Shown here in pieces: positions 56,470 through 64,000 of a stretch of DNA of 64,000 nucleotides. Made by a program: the position numbers and the translations under genes. Below the pieces are notes generated by a model. It made no database searches and was not told the origin of the DNA. It saw nothing but the letters and a program-made list of their open reading frames with translations. This stretch comes from Candidatus Poribacteria bacterium (GTDB taxonomy: Bacteria; Poribacteria; WGA-4E; WGA-3G). The stretch covers positions 62,001 to 126,000 of the forward strand of contig JAJDWA010000072.1 in the NCBI GenBank assembly GCA_022825825.1. Direction: 5' to 3'. Within the stretch, counting starts at the first letter, position 1. Each line of letters begins with the position of its first letter.

Positions 56470-56943
56470 TAACAGTAGTAGGCACACTCCGCTGTACCGC
56501 AACTCAAAGGTATAAAATGAGTAGGCGCGTTTACATGAAGATTAATTTATTATGGTGAAACCAATAATTATTTGGACACTACGGTCGGTGCGATTTCCTA
56601 ATCGTACCCGACGGGTCTGGGAAATGGTGTGGTTAGGAAACCGCCCCTACCAGGAGAGTGTCACATATTTTTAGGTTGGACTATAATTCGGTAATGTTCT
56701 ATTTATATGAGGTGGGTGTACCGCCTGCTGACGAGGCGGGGAATGCCTAAAGACAAATGCGCCAAATCAACGGTATGAATCATGGAGCATGCCACACGCG
56801 CATGCTTCTTTAGGCATTCCCCGTCCGGCATTCGCCATGATTCATACCGTTGATTTCTTGATTTCTTCCTAACCTCGTCAAATGACCGAAATATTTTCTT
56901 AAACTTCATCACAGCGCGCCTACAGTAGAAAGAAGAATTAACC
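56470..56943. other. Intergenic region filled by nested repeats
   Basis: 474 bases with a composite repeat (56521-56923). No gene is supported; short open frames here arise from the palindromes. Confidence 0.75.
56521..56923. repeat. Composite nested MITE (A interrupted by B, with C and more)
   Basis: Outer ends GTAGGCGCGTTTACATGAAG and AAACTTCATCACAGCGCGCC plus TAC belong to family A. Family B (56551-56685) is inserted at a TA inside the A sequence TTATTAATTCGGTAAT. Further on a family C inverted repeat (56764-56785 with 56835-56856, 22 bp perfect) is inserted. Confidence 0.8.
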
Positions 56944-58098
56944 ATGAATGACATCATCTATATGGACAACCATGCGACAACACCGATTGCTCCCGAAGTG
57001 TTAGACGTTATGCTGCCATACCTAACGACACACTTCGGCAATGCTGCCAGCACACACCCATACGGCATTAAGGCAAAAGATGCTGTGGACAAAGCGCGGC
57101 ATCAAGTTGCAAACCTGCTCGGTTGTGTGCCAGAAGAGATAATCTTCACAAGTGGGGCAACAGAATCGAACAACCTCGGCATTAGAGGTACTGCTTATGC
57201 GTATAAAGATAAGGGAAACCACATTATCACCAGCACCGCCGAACACCACGCAATCCTTGATACATGCCACGCTTTAGATACAGAGGGTTTTGAAACCACA
57301 TATCTGCCTGTAGACAAATACGGAATGGTGAATCCCAACGATGTAGAAGCCTCTATCACTCCGAAGACTATTTTAATGAGTTTTATATACGCTAATAACG
57401 AAGTAGGCACTATCAACCCACTTCGTGAAATAGCTAACATTGCTTCAAAACACGGTGTGCTGTTTCATTCAGATGCAGTGCAAGGGATCGGCAAACTTGA
57501 ATCAAATATGGATGTGTTAGGGATTGATATGGCATCAATTACCGCACATAAGATTTACGGTCCGAAAGGTATCGGTGCACTTTACGTTCGAAGTGAAAAA
57601 CAGTTAGACCCGCTTTTCTATGGCGGTGGACAAGAGGCAGGAATCCGACCAGGGACACTGAATGTGGCAGGCATTGTCGGTTTAGGCGCTGCCTGTGAAG
57701 CATGTCAAAATGCGATGGAGATCAAAACGGAGGAAAAGGTAGTCGGACCTTTACGCGATGCACTGCACCAGAAATTAGCCTCACAGTTATCGGATATCCA
57801 TCTCAACGGTCATCCTGAAAGACGTTTGTTAGGAAACCTAAATCTCTGTTTTGCGGGAGCGCAAAGCCATGCACTTTTAGCTGGACTCAAAAGTGTTGCG
57901 GTGTCAACAGGATCAGCGTGTGATTCCGAATCTGTTACCCCATCGCACGTATTAGTTACAATGGGAGTTCCAAATAATTTAGCATTGACTGCTGTCCGTT
58001 TCGGTTTAGGACGTTACAATACGGCAGAAGAAGTTGGCATTGTCGCTGATGAAGTCATCAAAGCGGTTAATCGGCTACGTGCCTTAGCGCCCGAATAG
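56944..58098 (+). CDS. Cysteine desulfurase (NifS/IscS-type)
   Basis: 384 residues. PLP enzyme that releases sulfur from cysteine for Fe-S clusters and thiolated compounds. Landmarks: YMDNHATTPIAPEVLD, FTSGATESNNLGIRG, H101 in TSTAEHHAIL, HSDAVQGIGK, PLP-lysine K203 in ITAHKIYGPKGIGALYV, and the sulfur-carrying C326 in VSTGSACDSESVTPSHV. Normal length. No IscU or other Fe-S genes are adjacent; the TusA-like fusion at 43-45 kb is a candidate sulfur partner in the cell. Confidence 0.95.
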   Translation: MNDIIYMDNHATTPIAPEVLDVMLPYLTTHFGNAASTHPYGIKAKDAVDKARHQVANLLGCVPEEIIFTSGATESNNLGIRGTAYAYKDKGNHIITSTAEHHAILDTCHALDTEGFETTYLPVDKYGMVNPNDVEASITPKTILMSFIYANNEVGTINPLREIANIASKHGVLFHSDAVQGIGKLESNMDVLGIDMASITAHKIYGPKGIGALYVRSEKQLDPLFYGGGQEAGIRPGTLNVAGIVGLGAACEACQNAMEIKTEEKVVGPLRDALHQKLASQLSDIHLNGHPERRLLGNLNLCFAGAQSHALLAGLKSVAVSTGSACDSESVTPSHVLVTMGVPNNLALTAVRFGLGRYNTAEEVGIVADEVIKAVNRLRALAPE

Positions 58099-58138
58099 CA
58101 AGGCGTAATACTAAATTAACGTGGGTTGTCTCGCTCAA

Positions 58139-58205
58139 GGTGCGGTTTCCTCCCTACGAATCATGCAGAATGCCAAAAGTGCATTCTGCCAAGCGCATGA
58201 GGCAA
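58139..58205. repeat. Short hairpin repeat fragment
   Basis: GGTGCGGTTTCC followed by GCAGAATGC (58165-58173) and GCATTCTGC (58181-58189), a perfect 9-bp stem, and GGCAATGCG. Resembles family C and the core repeats. Confidence 0.45.
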
Positions 58206-58333
58206 TGCGTCCGTCCTGCCTTATTATCAAGCTCACGTTACTATACTTCCGAAAAATATATTTTTTTGATTTTTTTAAACCCTTTCCTAAAAAACCTTCC
58301 TCTTTATATTAAAACCGAATTAGAAATTTGTCT

Positions 58334-60907
58334 ATGAACAACGATTTGAGAAATCATAACGATCTCACAGACGCAGAACTTATCACGCTTGTGCAAAACC
58401 GTGATGAAGCAGCATTTGCGGAACTCATATCCCGTTGGACACCACGGATTTGGCGTATCGTTGTCTCAAAATCAAGGCAACACAGGGACGCGGAAGAAAT
58501 TCGGACTGACATCTGGATGGCAGTGTGGGAAAATATAGGCGGTCTCCGAAAAATAGATAGTTTTGGCGCATGGCTGCGACGCATCGCATATAACGCGTGC
58601 AACAGGTACTATTCTTCCCATCGCCATTCACAAGACGAAATCCCACAGAGCGATGCGGATTTAGTAGAATATATTGACCAAGATGCCCCTACACGTTACC
58701 AGGAAGCACAATTACGCGCAGATGCCACAGAGGCAGTGCATCACCTTCCGCATCGGGTACGTCCCATCGCGGTCCTGTACTACCTTGAATCATGGAGTGT
58801 CAAGGACATTGCCCATAAACTTAACTTAGCTATAGGCACAGTCAAGACGAGATTAAGAGAAGTCCGCTCACTCCTACAGAAGGAGTTTGGTGTTGAACCG
58901 CAACAAGGAGATATTATGTCGTTAGAATCCGCTCGATCGCATAATCTTGAGAATTATATTGAAAACTATCTACCGAAAGGCGCAATAACACGATTCGGGA
59001 AAGGCTATGTATTTGATTTTGCTTATTCGCCAGATGGCACCCGCCTTGCTTTAGCAAGTACAATCGGTATCTGGTTGATAGATGTCACAACCGGTGAGGA
59101 AATCAATCTGTTAACTGGACATACTGGTTATGTAACTGGACTTACTTATTATGTCCATGACGTTGTTTTCAGTCCTGATGGGAAGACACTGGCAAGTTTA
59201 AGTAAAGGATACCGCGGCGACGATACTATTCGTTTATGGGATGCAGTCACTGGTGAATCTAAAGCGGTACTTACAGAGGGGATAGATTCTCCTATTTTCC
59301 CTATTTTCAGTCCTGATGGGAAAACACTGGCAGGTACTGGTGAAGACGGCATCTGTTTATGGGATGGTGACACAGGCGAACTAAAAACAACTCTCGTAGG
59401 ACACACAGCTCCAGTCAAGACGTTAGCATTCAATCCAGATGGTAGCACACTCGCCAGCGGCGGTAATGATGAGGTAATCCGTTTTTGGGATGTTACCACT
59501 GCTGAACTACAGTTAACCTTCGCAGCACACGCAAACACTGTCGATTTCCTGAAGTATTCTCCAGATGGAGAGATGCTTGTCAGTCAAGGTGGGGATAACA
59601 ATGTCTGTCTATGGGATGCACGGACTGGCGAATTTTTGCGCATACTCACAACTTGGATAGAATATGCTTCTTCTATTGACTTTTCAAAAGATGGGAGAAC
59701 ACTTGTGAGTGTGAATTCCGATGAAAATGTCCGATTGTGGAATCCCCATACCGGTGAGCAACTGAAAACAATTAAACAGGATAGAAAGATTGAGGTTGTG
59801 CAGTATTCTCCGGATGGAAGAATATTTGCATGTAGTGAGGATTATGGAGAAGCAACAGTCCTACTATTTGATGCTGACACGGGAGAGTTATTACATGATC
59901 TCAAAATGCCTGGACATGCAGAATGGGTTACTGGTTTTCAATTTTCACCAGGCGGACGGACACTTGCTGTTAAAACCGAGGATGAAATATATTTCTGGGA
60001 TGTGAATACCGGTGAACTTGAAAAGACAATCACCGGATATTCTGATGTAGTAAGTAGTGTAGCATACTCTCCTGATGGGAGGACATTAGCGAGTTTAGAC
60101 GATATCGTACGTATTTGGGATTTAGAAGCGCAAAAACTCATAAAAACACTTTCCACAAAAACACTTTCTGTAAAAGGGTCAATAAGGGCAATCGCTTATT
60201 CTCCTAATGGGGAGACACTCGCTTGTGGAACTATGGATAAAACGATAGTACTATGGAATGTTAGCGAGTGGGAAAAAAGAGGAGTACTCAAAGGACATGC
60301 AAATGGCATATCCTCCGTAGCCTTTAGTCCAGATGGACAAACGCTCGCCAGTGGAAGTTGGGACGGTACGATTCTATTGTGGAATGCCAACACGGGTGAA
60401 CACTTAAAAACCTTTAAGAAGCAGGCACCGCATGTTAGCACAGTTTTATTTTCACCCAATGGACAGATTTTAGCCAGTATAGAAGACGATGAAACAATTC
60501 GTTTTCGGAATGTTGCAACAGGTGAACTGTTAAAAACTATAAAAATGAAAGCAGATGTTGATGTTTTTTCTATAGATTTTTCTCCTGATGGGACAACCCT
60601 TGTAACCACAGACGGCACTGGGAAAATCAAGTTTTGGGATGTTACAACTGGAGATCGTAAAGAAGTCACGCATCTTAAAGAAAAAGGAACTTATTATTGT
60701 GCTGTCCTTTCACCAGATGGCAACACACTTGCAAGCGCAGGTGTTGGGGATGAAATACTTTTGTGGGATGTTGCAACAGGAAAACTTCTGAAAACTTTGA
60801 AGGGACACATAAGCGATATTAATTCTATAGCCTTTTCTCCAGATGGCAAAACGCTCGCGAGTTGCTGTAGAGACAGCACAGTAATTTTATGGGATTTAAC
60901 GAAGTAG
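58334..60907 (+). CDS. ECF sigma factor fused to a WD40 double propeller
   Basis: 857 residues from the ATG at 58334 (TTG at 58328 also open). Residues about 10-195 are an ECF sigma factor: region 2 AAFAELISRWTPRIWRIVVS and FGAWLRRIAYNACNRYY, region 4 HLPHRVRPIAVLYYLESWSV then IAHKLNLAIGTVKTRLREVR. The remainder (about 220-857) has 15 WD40 units, most with the motif (F/Y)SPDG-x-T-L-A-S and LWD, enough for two seven-bladed propellers. No transmembrane helix and no anti-sigma gene next to it. The propeller likely senses a partner or signal and controls promoter binding; this is inference. The following gene is a sigma-less paralogue. Confidence 0.92.
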   Translation: MNNDLRNHNDLTDAELITLVQNRDEAAFAELISRWTPRIWRIVVSKSRQHRDAEEIRTDIWMAVWENIGGLRKIDSFGAWLRRIAYNACNRYYSSHRHSQDEIPQSDADLVEYIDQDAPTRYQEAQLRADATEAVHHLPHRVRPIAVLYYLESWSVKDIAHKLNLAIGTVKTRLREVRSLLQKEFGVEPQQGDIMSLESARSHNLENYIENYLPKGAITRFGKGYVFDFAYSPDGTRLALASTIGIWLIDVTTGEEINLLTGHTGYVTGLTYYVHDVVFSPDGKTLASLSKGYRGDDTIRLWDAVTGESKAVLTEGIDSPIFPIFSPDGKTLAGTGEDGICLWDGDTGELKTTLVGHTAPVKTLAFNPDGSTLASGGNDEVIRFWDVTTAELQLTFAAHANTVDFLKYSPDGEMLVSQGGDNNVCLWDARTGEFLRILTTWIEYASSIDFSKDGRTLVSVNSDENVRLWNPHTGEQLKTIKQDRKIEVVQYSPDGRIFACSEDYGEATVLLFDADTGELLHDLKMPGHAEWVTGFQFSPGGRTLAVKTEDEIYFWDVNTGELEKTITGYSDVVSSVAYSPDGRTLASLDDIVRIWDLEAQKLIKTLSTKTLSVKGSIRAIAYSPNGETLACGTMDKTIVLWNVSEWEKRGVLKGHANGISSVAFSPDGQTLASGSWDGTILLWNANTGEHLKTFKKQAPHVSTVLFSPNGQILASIEDDETIRFRNVATGELLKTIKMKADVDVFSIDFSPDGTTLVTTDGTGKIKFWDVTTGDRKEVTHLKEKGTYYCAVLSPDGNTLASAGVGDEILLWDVATGKLLKTLKGHISDINSIAFSPDGKTLASCCRDSTVILWDLTK

Positions 60908-60914
60908 GAATTAT

Positions 60915-61000
60915 ACCAAATTAACGGGATTTATCTTTTTTCTGACGGTAGGTGCGGTTTCCTAACCGCACACTTCGCAAGACGGATCACGAATTGGGTA
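60915..61000. repeat. Dispersed repeat, family D (copy 2)
   Basis: ACCAAATTAACGGGATTTAT then GGTAGGTGCGGTTTCCTAAC CGCACACTT and GACGGATCACG, collinear with 14207-14290. It has both arms of the core hairpin (GTGCGGTT / AACCGCAC). Confidence 0.65.
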
Positions 61001-61036
61001 TTATACATCAAAAATAGAGATTGGGAGGACATGAAC

Positions 61037-62932
61037 ATGCAAAAACAGCAACACTACACACAGTGGAGACTATCCCCAGGTGCCAAAAAACGCATCGGCA
61101 AAGGGGGGATAAATGAAATAAAATACTTTCCGGACGGCACACGACTCGCTGTTGCGAGTACGATAGGTATCTGGATTTACGACGTGGAAACCTGCAAACC
61201 ACTTGAACTGATAACGGGACACACAGGACCAGTCAATTCATTAATATTCAGTCCCGATGGAGAAACGTTTGCAACCGCGAGTGACGATAAGACTGCACGT
61301 TTGTGGGATGCTAATACAGGGAAACACAAAGCAACTTTCATTGGGCATACGGAGACTATCAACGCTGTTACCTTCAGTCCGGATGGTGAAAGACTTGTCA
61401 CTGCAAGTGACGACAAAACGATTGGTCTCTGGAACTTGCATACGGGACAACAGTTAGCAAAACTTGAGGGGCATACAGAGAAAGTTTTTTCAGCGGTTTT
61501 TTCGCCAGATGGAAATACAATTGCCAGCAGTGAGGCTTTTGGGGAAAAAGGCGGAATTTGGGTTTGGGATACACATACCCACGAATTTCTAAAATTGTTT
61601 GAGAAAGATACGGGTTGGGTAGAATATATCGTGTACAGCCCTGATGGTAGCATGCTTATTAGTAGAGATACTTGTACAGAAATTAATTTTTGGGATGCTA
61701 ACACAGGCAAAAAACTGAAAACGTGTGATGTAGAAAGTTGGATGGGTGATTTTTCCCCTATTACATTTGCGCCAGATGCACGCTCATTCGCTACTGGAAT
61801 ACGGGATGATGATGTCTGCCTTTGGGATATTGACACTGGAAGATTACTGAAAAGGTTTGAACTTGAAGTAGATGTGGATTCTTCACCCTCTTCTGTAGCA
61901 TTTTCACCCGATGGTGAAACGATTGCTTGTGCAAGTGAGGTTGGAACAATTCGGTTTTGGGACGTAAACACCAGTAAAATTTTAAAGGTGATTACGGATC
62001 ATACACCTCATTTCTCTGCTACGCAAAAAACAGAGTCGACACAGGCACCATCTCAACGTACTTTTTCTGTTGCCTATTCCCCAGATGGCACTACACTCGC
62101 AAGTTGCTACGAGACAGAAATTCATTTTAGAAACCCAGAGACCGGTGAAATCCAAACAACCATCACAGGGCCACGGGAAAACGTCCGCTCAGTAATATAT
62201 TCATCAGACGGTAAAATACTCGCAAGTGCTGAGGATACAACAAAAGCGCGGTTATGGGATGCACAAAACGGAAGATTCCTTGGATCCTTCGTGGGACATA
62301 AAGAAAATATATCTTCAGTCGCGTTTTCTCCGGACGGTTGCATGCTTGCCACTGGCAGTCATGACAAAACAATCTGCTTATGGGAAGTCCGTCCTGGTGA
62401 ACTGTATCTTATTGGCGATTTGCTGTTGATACTCACGGGACATACAGACAATGTTTGCACCGTAGCATTTTCTCCGGATGGAGGCAACCTCGCCACAGGC
62501 AGCTGCGACAAGACAGTCCGATTGTGGGATGTCCAAACCGGAAATCACCTGAAAACCCTTGCTGACCACACAGGAAGTGTTTACGCCGTGGTATATTCAC
62601 CTGATGGCAAAACCCTTGCCAGCGGGAGTCACGATGGGACACTCCGCTTGTGGAACAGTCAAACCGGGGAGTTGTTGAAAACACTAAATGGGCAAAAACA
62701 GATCATATATTCCGTTGCTTTTTCGCCAAACGGCAGATTAATTGCTGGTGGTACCAACGGTTCAATAAACTTTTGGGACGTGCAAACAGGAAAACTATTG
62801 GATATCTATAAGGGACACACAGATGTTGTGAATAGTCTTGCGTCCTCACCAGATGGCAAAACCCTTGCAAGTGGCAGTAGAGATGGCACTGTCCTCTTGT
62901 GGGATCTTACTACCTCAGTCCTTAATCAATAG
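61037..62932 (+). CDS. WD40 repeat protein (14 units)
   Basis: 632 residues from the ATG at 61037, eight bases after GGGAGG; the ATG at 61031 is too close to it. Fourteen WD40 units with VAFSPDG/LASGS and LWDVQTG patterns, enough for two seven-bladed propellers. The first blade (AKKRIGKGGINEIKYFPDG, RLAVASTIGIWIYDV) closely matches the first blade of the sigma-WD40 protein (ITRFGKGYVFDFAYSPDG, RLALASTIGIWLIDV), so the two share an origin; this one lacks the sigma part and any signal peptide. Scaffold function is likely. Confidence 0.92.
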   Translation: MQKQQHYTQWRLSPGAKKRIGKGGINEIKYFPDGTRLAVASTIGIWIYDVETCKPLELITGHTGPVNSLIFSPDGETFATASDDKTARLWDANTGKHKATFIGHTETINAVTFSPDGERLVTASDDKTIGLWNLHTGQQLAKLEGHTEKVFSAVFSPDGNTIASSEAFGEKGGIWVWDTHTHEFLKLFEKDTGWVEYIVYSPDGSMLISRDTCTEINFWDANTGKKLKTCDVESWMGDFSPITFAPDARSFATGIRDDDVCLWDIDTGRLLKRFELEVDVDSSPSSVAFSPDGETIACASEVGTIRFWDVNTSKILKVITDHTPHFSATQKTESTQAPSQRTFSVAYSPDGTTLASCYETEIHFRNPETGEIQTTITGPRENVRSVIYSSDGKILASAEDTTKARLWDAQNGRFLGSFVGHKENISSVAFSPDGCMLATGSHDKTICLWEVRPGELYLIGDLLLILTGHTDNVCTVAFSPDGGNLATGSCDKTVRLWDVQTGNHLKTLADHTGSVYAVVYSPDGKTLASGSHDGTLRLWNSQTGELLKTLNGQKQIIYSVAFSPNGRLIAGGTNGSINFWDVQTGKLLDIYKGHTDVVNSLASSPDGKTLASGSRDGTVLLWDLTTSVLNQ

Positions 62933-62960
62933 ACATATTATCTATTTTTAAAAGAAACAG

Positions 62961-63059
62961 CCTTAAAGTGCATCCATGAATGTGTATATAGTTTTATGTA
63001 ACCTTTTTATCCGATTTACATTCTTACCCTTAAAGTGCATCCATGAATGTGTATATAGT
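62961..63059. repeat. 32-bp direct repeat pair
   Basis: CCTTAAAGTGCATCCATGAA and 12 further bases occur at 62961-62992 and again at 63028-63059 without a mismatch. The 35 bases between them are unrelated. Only two copies, so this is not a CRISPR array. Confidence 0.8.
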
Positions 63060-63125
63060 GGTAGACATTGTATTTCAATAATTTCTGACAAGTAGCCTTC
63101 GTTATATCAACCCTGATAGACATCA

Positions 63126-63167
63126 TTAAGAGATCATAGTCAGTATTATTCAACTATGATCTCTTAA
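63126..63167 (+). terminator. 14-bp perfect hairpin
   Basis: TTAAGAGATCATAG (63126-63139) and CTATGATCTCTTAA (63154-63167). No T-run follows, so termination is not certain. Confidence 0.45.
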
Positions 63168-63355
63168 TTGTGACAATCTTGCACCCAACTCGCTCAGAAA
63201 ACGCGTCACCTATATTGGAAACTAAAAGAGACCGATATTTATTTAATTGGACACTTTTGAGTTGTAAAGGGACCTCCGATTCCCGGGTATAAATGCAGTT
63301 CGCCGCAATTCGGAGATAGTTCCTTGATAACACAGCAATTTAAGGAGAGAAAACT

Positions 63356-64000
63356 ATGGAGATAACAAGTGCGGACCACGCACTTTATTTAACATTTGAA
63401 GGACATCAGGAAGGAGTCAATAGTGTCGTATTCAGTCGGGATGGTAATACACTCGCAGCAGACATGGATAACACTATCAGGTTATGGGATATTCCCACAG
63501 GGCAAGAAAAGAAGATGTACTGGGTGGATGTAGGGGAGCATTCCACAAGTAGTGTTAGAAGTGTTGCAATTAGTCCGAATGGATGTGTTATCGCTGGCGG
63601 TGTCAACGAAAGCGAGACAATCTGTCTTTGGGATGTGGAAACAACGGGACAGACCCATTTGTTGCGTGAGAGGACAAGTAAAGCTATGCATTGGGTCAAT
63701 ACTGTGGCATTTAGTGTTGATGGTAAGATGCTCGCAAGTGGAAGTGAGGATGGTAACCTATACTTGTGGAATGTAAGGACAGGTGAAAAACTAAAAGCAC
63801 TTACTGAGGGTACAGAGAATATCTTTAGTATTGCATTTTGTCCTGATGGTAAAACGTTAGTGAGTGGAAATGCTGGCAACACTATTCGTCTATGGGATAT
63901 CGGTTCAGGTAAAAACATCGCGACGTTGGATGGACATGCTGATTGGGTCTTTTCTGTAGCAATTAGCCGTGATGGCAAAACACTTGCCAGCGGAAGTAAG
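63356..64000 (+). CDS. WD40 repeat protein, cut by the window end
   Basis: Starts at the ATG at 63356, ten bases after AAGGAGAG, and is open to the end of the window (215 codons seen). Five WD40 units are visible: VVFSRDGNTLAADM, VAISPNGCVIAGG, VAFSVDGKMLASGS, IAFCPDGKTLVSGN and VAISRDGKTLASGS. The LWD motif recurs (RLWDIPTG, CLWDVETT, YLWNVRTG, RLWDIGSG). No sigma domain at the start and no signal peptide. Third in a row of WD40 genes. Confidence 0.9.
   Translation, partial: MEITSADHALYLTFEGHQEGVNSVVFSRDGNTLAADMDNTIRLWDIPTGQEKKMYWVDVGEHSTSSVRSVAISPNGCVIAGGVNESETICLWDVETTGQTHLLRERTSKAMHWVNTVAFSVDGKMLASGSEDGNLYLWNVRTGEKLKALTEGTENIFSIAFCPDGKTLVSGNAGNTIRLWDIGSGKNIATLDGHADWVFSVAISRDGKTLASGSK

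Larger units (their letters stand above)
62933..63355. other. Intergenic region with direct repeats and hairpin
   Basis: 423 bases. A 32-bp perfect direct repeat (62961-62992 and 63028-63059), a 14-bp perfect hairpin (63126-63167), and a GGAG-type fragment of the 1.2-kb element near 63275-63325. No gene. Confidence 0.7.

Noticed and set aside
60196..60669. Long open frames antisense to the WD40 genes (also near 61177-61971 and 63406-63978)
   Set aside because: They come from the repetitive codon use of WD40 genes read backwards; Ser/Pro-rich with no homology or ribosome site.
62961..63059. CRISPR-like direct repeat
   Set aside because: Only two copies and no cas genes in the window.

Overview
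The window is a piece of a moderately AT-rich bacterial chromosome. The mix of very long WD40 propeller proteins, a WD40-fused ECF sigma factor, serpins, a LamG protein, several Gfo/Idh/MocA and enolase-superfamily enzymes, a bacterial microcompartment fragment and many short hairpin repeats best fits Candidatus Poribacteria or a close PVC/FCB-adjacent lineage. This assignment is an inference from gene content; no rRNA or tRNA gene was seen that could settle it.

Layout. 0.1-2.9 kb (-): three small secreted proteins (Cys-rich, His-rich, FMN-binding-like). 3.1-4.1 kb: the periplasmic methionine-sulfoxide reductase msrP. 4.3-9.8 kb: two tandem lipoprotein serpins, a membrane-anchored HExxH peptidase, a PPP-like phosphoesterase and a TPR protein, possibly one operon. 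10.5-12.2 kb: a minimal microcompartment operon (BMC shell protein, PduL, flavoprotein-like protein). 12.5-17 kb: a Ser/Arg/Tyr-rich secreted protein, DUF5683-like, NTF2-like and Wzz/GumC-like envelope proteins. 17.8-24.1 kb: a large surface protein with EF-hand loops, then ExbB (with an N-terminal carboxypeptidase-regulatory domain) and three ExbD-like proteins, the last one degenerate. 24.1-30.3 kb: divergent gltB and lpdA.

30.3-33.2 kb is an accessory insertion behind lpdA. It holds a gene remnant, a two-TM protein, a strong terminator, a fossil copy of the lpdA 3' end, and then a tight two-gene unit of a ParA-type ATPase and a HEPN ribonuclease-like protein. This unit is the best candidate here for an undescribed (defence or toxin-antitoxin-like) system. 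33.3-39.6 kb (-): rpsA, metK, ahcY, a small membrane protein and a PfkB kinase, i.e. S1 plus the activated-methyl cycle. 40.3-45.5 kb: an enolase-superfamily enzyme, a Gfo/Idh/MocA oxidoreductase and a sulfite/nitrite reductase fused to a TusA-like domain. 45.6-46.3 kb: a PIN toxin-antitoxin pair. 46.5-54 kb: two paralogous multi-pass membrane proteins and a DUF4129-DUF4350-MoxR-DUF58 cluster with a convergent SpoIIM-family gene. 54.5-58.1 kb: LamG protein, Gfo/Idh/MocA oxidoreductase, cysteine desulfurase. 58.3-64 kb: ECF sigma-WD40 fusion followed by two WD40 proteins, the last one cut by the window end.

The intergenic regions are full of non-coding inverted-repeat elements (MITE- or REP-like). 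Several families share a hairpin core of the form GTGCGGTT-TCCT-AACCGCAC. Some are nested in one another, and in one case insertion at a TA dinucleotide can be read directly. No transposase, CRISPR array, tRNA or rRNA gene was identified.
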